From: Panopea generosa | Taxonomy: Eukaryota > Mollusca > Bivalvia > Adapedonta > Hiatellidae | DNA length: 64,000 nt | Direction of reading: 5' to 3' | Assembly (NCBI GenBank): GCA_029582155.1 | Contig: CM055895.1 | Coordinates: 12,856,770 to 12,920,769, forward strand | Part shown: positions 34,901 to 43,900 of the stretch, piece by piece | Layout of the letters: the number at the start of each line of letters is the position of its first letter | Numbering within the stretch: the stretch's first letter is position 1 | Translations under genes and position numbers: made by a program | The notes under the pieces: generated by a model | Told to the model about the DNA's origin: nothing | The model's database searches: none | Seen by the model: the letters and a program-made list of their open reading frames with translations, nothing else

Positions 34901-37900
34901 TATATAACTAAACATACATTACCAGTTAAAGAATGATTGTACTGCATCTGCCCCAAGATCGTCCACCTGCTGGGCACCAAATGGGCCAACATTTGCTTTA
35001 ATGCCGCCTGTTCCTATGGCAACAAACGTAAGACCAAGAAAGAAGTATGTTTTCCTTGTACCCTGGAAAAGTAATCAAATAACAATGAGTTAGACTGCAA
35101 AGAGGAACAAGACAATATACAGACTTTAAAGGGTTTATAACAAAAATGAAATGAGTTATAGGTTGTATGTATGAGATTTGATAATGTTATTTCAATGTTA
35201 GTTAAAGTGTTTTCGTATTGATCCAGTTATTGGTCGAAGGATTGTCATATTGGCCGAATTTGACGTTAACCTCAGTTCAATAAGGCTACTAATTTTTTCA
35301 AGCTCAACAGCGGAGTAAGCTCAGAGCTTATCGCTGTCAACTCCATTTTGAGTGTAGAATCAATACCATGTGTTGATTTTTGAGAGAGAATCAGGACAAG
35401 CTTGGAATCGAACCCACAACCTCTGGCATGAGCAGCCAACATTCATTCCAATACATCACTGCCCAGTTCTATAAAACTGTCTCATGACTGGACCAATAAG
35501 CGTAATTTATTAAACAATAATGTTAACAATAAGATGTACCCCTTCTTATACTGTCAAACCTGTGTAAGCGGCCACCTCTATTAAGCAGCCACTTGTCTTA
35601 AGCAGCAACATTTGCTGTTTCCCATAACTATGCTTTCGCAGCAAATTGTCCTGTATCAAACAACAACATGTCTTAAAAAGCCACTGTTTCTCCTTCCCTT
35701 GACTGGCTGCTTAAGACAGGTTTGATTGTTTGTTTATGTATTGGACCATTTCAGTGTATACTGGCTCAGTTCACGTTATATAAAATTAGCCTTATCCATG
35801 ATGACAAGGCTAATACAATAGAATGATGTAATGAATACTTACTTAAGGGGGCGGGGAATGTGGGGATAAAGTAAAGGGGATTAAAGCATGTTTCCTCTTT
35901 GTTTTTGTTTTATCAATATTTAGCATCATTTTTATGCCATCGAGAGCTAACAGTACCAGTACTTATTTCTAAGAGCAAATCCATCTCAGCAATTAATTAA
36001 TAACTTCCCCACTTGAACCCGTGGTAAGAAATGAATGACAATGAGACACAATGTCATATATCAATCATAACGGACACTGTGGTCGGGCCAAGATTCAAAC
36101 TCACGACTCATGGATTGAAAGTAAGACATGCTACTGACTGAACTAACCAGGCCTGCCTTTGTCTTTCCTAAGGCCATTATAAATTAATTGCTAGATTATC
36201 ATCCAAATTTTTCTTAAAAAACGGGGAGAGTGGGAGTATTTTATTTTTATTTTGAAAATTTTTGATGTTTTTCTAATAAAATTTTTGAAAATTTTTTTTT
36301 CTAAAGGTGGCATGAAAATAAGGGGGCGGGCAAGGATGATAATCTAGCAATTATGTTATTATGGCCTAATAGGACAAACAGATCAAATTTAATCTTGGGG
36401 GTTGCATCATCACTATCAACTGATTTTGCGGGCTCAAAGCTCATGTATCATTTGTGTACCTACATCTGCATGAGGCAATTTGCTGTTTATCCATCTGATT
36501 AAAGTTGTTATTGTTTACTTGTATAGTTATATAATCAACTCAACATAATCATGATCAATGTATCAATATAATTATCAACCATTTCCCCAAACATCTTGTT
36601 TATTTTCGTTGCTTTCATTGCTCATAAGGGAGACGGTGACCAAGCAGGGATTCAAACTCACGACCCCTGAACTGATAGTTGGACTCACTACCAATTATTT
36701 ATCCTTCAAATAAAAATGGATTTTTCTTGGATATTTTTATTTTTCACACCAATAAAAATTAATGAAATAAAATATTTTTATCACTTTGTGTCACATGCGA
36801 TCAGAAATCTGCGAAAATGGATGACTTGAAATTATTTACCAGAGTTATGTCCCTTTGCAATATAGAAACAAAATTATGGGTCTGCATACATATTTGGGTA
36901 TTTTAATTTCACATTTACTTCATACAGACCAAGTAATTTTCTGGAATAATGTTAATTTGCTGTACAGTCAAACCTGTTTAAGCGGTCACCTCTATTAAGC
37001 AGCCACTTGTCTTAAGCAGCCACATTTGCTTTTTCAGATTTCTATGCTTTCACAACAAATTAACCTGTATTAAGCAACAAACTGTCTTTAAAGGCCAATT
37101 TTGCTCCTTCCAATAACTGGCTGCTTTAGGCAGGTTTGACTTTATGTCCTTTTTAGATTAAACTTTTTCATTTTACTTTAACTGTGAAACAAGTTACTAC
37201 AACTTATACAAATCACACTCGAAGTCTTCCAGGGTATAACCTGAGTACTAAGCTATATATGTGAAAAAAAGTGTCTTGCTCAAAGACACCACACATAGCT
37301 TTGGGGTAGGATCGAACCCATGACCCTCCGATTCTGGGTTCGGTGCTCTACCGCTGGACCATGCGCTTCATCCTTTTAATCCTGTAGATGACTTACTATA
37401 CTGAGGTCTTCATCTCCACCAAACCAGTCTGTGTAATTTATAGCAGACGCTGGAAGCAGGAATAAACCTGTAATACAAATGTCCACGTTTTTATTGTTGA
37501 ATGTGCTAGATTATCATCCAAACTTTTCATAAAAACGGGGAGTGCGGGAGGATTTTATTTTCAAAAATTTTTATGTTTTTTTTAATAATAAAAATAAAAA
37601 AAAGAAGATATAAATATATACATGTATATATATATTTTTTATGAAAATAAAAAGGGTTGGGGCAGCATGACAATCATGGGGTGGGTGGGGATGATAATCT
37701 AGCAATTAATTTATTATGACCTTATAATTATGTTATCTAAAGTCTGCAACCAGTCGTATAAGTGCTGCCCAATGCCTGTGCAAAAGCAGAGCCAGGATTC
37801 TGTTCTCAGCTCAATTTTGCATAGGCTTGCATAAGGTCCATGTGCAGACGATTGTTAAAAAGAAAATTTTGAAAATCCTGAATTGTAAACTCTTTTTGGG

Positions 37901-40900
37901 CCAAACCTGACCCATTATGGAAATTCAATCTTCCTTATTGAGTCAAGAAAACTCTGATTGAACTGTGTTTGGTGATCATTAAATTTCTTATCAAATTATC
38001 TTATTAAATTCTGTTGAGTGATTATTGAGAAGAACTTTACTAAAATATTTTTTAGTGATGGCAGCAATCTTGCTGCTGACATACGATGATACGTGACTCA
38101 GACAATTTATAATGTCAGAGATGGAAAGTTTGAGACTGATTATGAGTTTCAAGCTAGGAACATTTCTAATTATAGTTAATTAGTTAATACTAATTTTTAT
38201 TAGCTCGATTGGAAGAAAGCTCAATATGAAAGCTTATTATGAACTGCTCTCGAGTCCGCTTCCTGGGTACAACCAGTACTGAGTGTTGTTTTATGAGAGG
38301 CATCAGGTCGAGCTGGGAATTTAACCCGCAACCTCTGGAGTGAGCGGCCAACACTCTATCCATAAGACTACCACCCTGCTTATAGCTAATTGAGGATTCT
38401 TTTCTCCAACAGTTGATACAAGGAAGACTGAACATAAAGTTACAAAGTTACACAGATCTTACGTTACTCAGTTACTAACCTAGTAGGTATATCAGTCCGG
38501 AGCCGAGAATCGTGTTGTATTTACCAGCCAAGGAGTCCGCCACATATCCACCAAACACTGGGATGATGTACACAGTGCCTGCAAGGCAACAATAATTTCT
38601 ATTAACAATTCATAGTAAAAAGATTTGAACATTTCTCTCTAACAGATTCCAGTAAACTTTGTATGTAAACCCCTGTAAAGGTTTCCTACTATCCCATCTC
38701 AAATATCCAACTAGAAGCAATAGTTGTGTTAGCTCATTTGTGGGCACTCTGCCTTTCAAAGCTACATCTAGAGTTGACTTCCTGACATTAGTAGACATCT
38801 CTCAATGTCCCCATCTCTTACCAAGTTACAGTTAATTACCTTTTCTGTATTGGACTGAGGATATAAAGCACTGTTAGTAACTTAACACTGTAAGTTCACT
38901 TACTGGGAATAACATGTTGTATGCTCTTCAAGGGCATTCCTAGGCATACTCTTTTATGCCTCGGCATATAACTCAGAGTTGAATGTTGAAAATAAAAAAA
39001 GGTTAAAATGTGAAAAATAAAAATGAAGCCAAAGAGGGTAAGGGGTTTGTGCAAATTTCAGGCAATTTGAATGACTTCACAGTCCATGTCAAAGCGGCTG
39101 AAAACTACTCATTTGCAGTTCTATTAAAGAAAAAAATCTCAGCGGGAGGACCCCAAACCCCACTCCCAAGGCATATTCTCAAAATCCATCAAGAAAGCCT
39201 CTGCTTATATAATATGTTGTGTGTATTGTCAATTGTATGTAAAATGATGAGAAACTGTAAAGTATAAGTCATTCAAATATGTCTATACCTACAGCTGTAT
39301 GAGCAAGACACTTTAGTAGTACTGATTCTATCCAGGAAGACTTCAAGTGTGATTTGTCCAAGTTATAAGAACTTGTTTCACACTGGATGTATTTTTTTTG
39401 AATGGGTTTAACACCATTATCAACACATTTCAAGTTAAATATGGCATATCCAGTTTTATTGGTGGAGGAAGACCTCAGTCTGAGTTAGACTGAGTAAAAC
39501 CACCATCCTTCCGCAAGTAACTGGAAACTTTCTCACATAAAGCGGGTCTCGAACCTACGACCTTAGCGGTGAGAGGTAAGTGATCTTGAGATGGCACCTT
39601 AGACCACTCTGCCACAGAGGACCCAGGTTTAAATAAAAATATAAATAAGTGACGTAATATTATACATGAAACCACACCCAAACACCTAAACACAAAAGTC
39701 AGAGCATATTATAATCTCTTATTCTACATTAAGTAAATGAACTAGATATTTATCTTTTATAACAAGGATCTCCTGGGACTGCGAGCTTTCACGTTACCGG
39801 TATTTTACAAACAAACAAGTTGACTTGGTTTACAAATTTTGATAAGTCTGTACTTCAAACTTGACTACTCCGGAATGTCAGGATGCTCATTCAAATCTTA
39901 CCCATGATAGAGAAATAATGTTGGATAAAACTTGATAAAGCTCCAGATAGGGATGTGGAAGTGGCAAATATCACATTAAATCTATATAAGTATACTCATG
40001 TCCAAATGTTCAACTTATTTTCATTGTAAAGTGTGGTGGACAGGGTGTTTAGGCTGCTTATGTCAGAGGTCGAGGGTTTGATCACAGACTACACTGATGA
40101 CCTCTTAAAAGCAGCAACAATGCCCAGTAACCCATGAGATGGGTCTGACAGTAACCCACAACAACTCTCAAATTACTTTACAATCGCGCTTAACTCTCAA
40201 TTCTTCTTCTTGTAATACGTGCTGAATAACCTAACATATTATTACATAATTCACTTCTTGTAAAATTAGGTAAACCATTACAATATCATTTTACATCTTA
40301 CAAGCCCTATCTTTGAATGGTTGCAAAACACAAATTGAAATTCATATGGTATGAAAAATGCATGCGTGCTAAGGTGTACCCAAAATCAAATAAATGGTAG
40401 ATAGGCAGATGAAGAATAGGTGGATAGATGAACAAATGTAAGGGCAAGATAGTTTTAGTTCAAGTGAGCTGAAAATATAAACTTCAATCCAAACAAATAT
40501 AAATTCAGAAGACATACATAAATCTACAATTGATTTCATTAAATATCCTGTAACACAGTTTCTTATCAGTTACCAAGCAGGATCCACTATTTACATAAAC
40601 CTCAAATATGGTTCTAGATGAAAACAGAAAAATGTAAGAGAATATCTGCAAGTAATTGGCAATATGTCAAATATGTATTTAGGGCAACATGTCAAATAAG
40701 TATTTAGAAGTTGTATTTTATCTTGATACAAGAAACATAACAAGGACTGTCACCACGCTTTACTGGAAAACTTAACTGATTTTATATCTTTAATGGAGTA
40801 GCAGATCATACATTACACTTCAAATGCAATACCAGAACTCTCTGCTGTTCAGTTTCTGTGAATATTTATCAACATAACCTACTGGTAATGTAAAAGAATA

Positions 40901-43900
40901 TAATCACTTAAAGTATCATCATTAAACTTCCGAAACGGTCGTTTTTAATTTTAGTTTTAGTCAGTTTTACTCTTCCAGATGATAGAATACATGTTTATTT
41001 GATCACTGAGAGACTTTGCAAACAAAAAATATCATGAAGCACATTATTAGTACATAATTAAGAACGGGTTTTGTTTACAAACTAATGTTCGTCTCTTTCT
41101 GATAAACACATCTGGCAGAAAACGGGGAGTTACGAAGCTTGTTCGGAAACGCATCGTTCGGTAATAAAGGATCAATTCACTTTAGAAAGAAACATAGTAG
41201 GGGAACTGTAGGGGACGCAGTTAAAAATTAAATGAACGCTTGCATTTTAAGAACATCCCCATTATTCCCCTCAGTGTATTAATGAGCTGGAACCCACAAG
41301 CTTATTTACTGCACGTAAGCAACAAATGGTTCATATGAAATTAAAATTAAAATTATTTTTTTAATAACTGTACTAAACAAACCACCCTAGGTAGCTTCTC
41401 AATATTGACAGCAATAAAGTGATTTCTGACTTATAGCGTGTGACAGTATCAAGGTATATGCAAGGGAGGATCCTGAGCAAAAGTTACTAGACCACACAAG
41501 TAGTCCATACTCATTGTTTATCAATGCGTATACATAATATAATGTGTACTACACCCAATACAGTTTTATTGCCCACATATATACATTTTTTTAAAAAAGA
41601 AAACCCAATAACGATACATAATATATGTGAAGCCATAACTTTTCTAATCTTGTTAATGAACCTCTTATCTAACGGTCTTAATCCGCACACTACCACTGTA
41701 GTATTCATTAGTGTACATCCGAATACTGCTGAGTCATTACGGAGTACAAAAATATAAACAAAAGTTAAAAGCTTGGTTTGCTTGTCTAAGAAATACACAT
41801 TTTGATCGAAGTTATCTGTTTTCTCGCTTTTTTAAAAACAGTCACTAAGGGGTTTACAGGAGTGGTTTTAACAATAATATTAACACATTTAATTACAATC
41901 ATTATTGTTATCAAAAAGTGTGCATTTCGGAAGGTTAATGAGGATTTAATTAAAATACAGTTTTGAGAAAAAAATATTAATTGTTAATGGACGTACGATG
42001 CACAATGACAGACAAAAGTTGATCGCAAAAGGTTCCTTGACACAAAGTCTCAGGTGACCTAAAAACAGTGCTGAGAGTGTCAAACTTATCCCTAGGGCAA
42101 CCATTGGCATTCAAAATAGATTACAAGGCACAATAGAAGTTACATAGGTGTTTATAAGAGTATGTGAAAATGATTTAAAATGCATCTTTGCATAGAAAAT
42201 CTAACAAGTTTGCATGGCTCCTTCTATTACTTGTATTGTATTGTATTGTATTGTATTGTATTGTATTGTATTGTATTGTATTGTATTGCGTTGTATTGCA
42301 TTGTATTGCATTGTATTGCATTGTATTGTATTGTATTGTATTGTATTGTATTGTATTGTATTGCATTGCAATGCACCGTACCACTCCGCACCATCCAGTA
42401 CTGTATTTACGGCAGGGCAGGGCAGGGCAGGGCAGGGCAGGGCAGGGCAGGGCAGGGCAGGGCAGGGCAGGGCAGGGCAGGGCAGGGTACCGTTCTGTAC
42501 TGTATGATTTTGAACTTTGCCATTCTGTAATGCACTGCACTGCACTGCATTGCATTGCATTATATTGTATTGCTTTGTATGTGTTTAGCATCACTTTCAA
42601 TAATTTTTCATTCACATCTCGATGATGTCTTCAGACAGTATTCTAACTGCTACCTCATTTGAGTACATTGGAGTACAATGCTACAGATACCTCACCCAGT
42701 CACATTATACCCAGGTTCCGGGTCAAGCAGACCTACAACTAACTTGTAACTTTTAGTATGACCCTGCTGAGGATCAATGTACCATAAGTATACGAGGCGG
42801 ACACTTTTTGTGTCACTTTCAAATAAACTAAATAAATCATCTTGTAATTTCATGTAAAATTATTGCGTTTATACGGAAGTAATATTGCAATAATATTGCT
42901 TCTGAGATCTCATTGGGATACATGTAAATGTACCAAATCCCCGGAAAATACTATCAAATGTTGTATGTGTACAACATAATTTTAGAATTATAAAACAAGA
43001 GACCCAGGCCAAAATGAGCCTAAATTGCTTAATTCTCTCTGAATAATTTTGATTAGAAACTCTACTCATAATAATTATATGGATAATATAAGCCATTAAG
43101 TACCAAGTTTGATCAAATGAATTTTTAAAAATAGATTATTAAAATTTCACAATTTTAACCCTTATAGGGAAGCAGTTGACCAGTTATAAATATCAAAGCT
43201 CTTTTGAAGCACCAAAATATGAAATGTTATTGATTATAACAAATTACTTCTGATATCTAGTTGAATAAATCATTACTGATTGACTGATTGAATATTTTTT
43301 AATGTCATTTTTATTGCATCGAGGGCTAACAGATGATCAGTTAACCTAATCACAGTTTCATGGGATCCTTGAAGGTTAACCAGTACTTGAGCACACCCCA
43401 TCTCTGCAAGTAACTGATAACTTTCCCACTTGAATCAGCGGTGAGAAACTAATGATAATGAGATGCAATGTAGTATATTGAGACTGCAGCCGGGTAGGGA
43501 TTCAAACTGACAACCCCTTGATAAATCATTACTGAGATGTTGAAAAAGTGGAGTGCTTGATCTAGTCAGGTACAGCATCAGAGTCAGGATCGGAGGGAAG
43601 TCGATTCGCTCCTCCGCATCAGCTACGTGTGATGTCCTTAAGCAAAACACTTTATCTGCATATGCTTAGTAATGGTTCCACTCAGGAAGACTTCAAACAT
43701 GATTTATTTCACAATCAAAATAAAAAAAAACTAATATTGAACGAAATAGAATGATAAGAAAAGGAAAAATTAATATCCTGTTTTTCTATAACATTCCTAT
43801 GTCATATCCATGTGGAATTCACACTGAATGTTAAAGGCAGTATATTTATAAAAAAATAAAATTATTTTCTAAATGAATTTATTTCATTATCATTCATAAA

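Noticed and set aside
42175-42625. Overlapping open frames of up to about 146 codons on both strands
   Set aside because: They are produced by five-base microsatellites without stops. The peptides are only short repeats.
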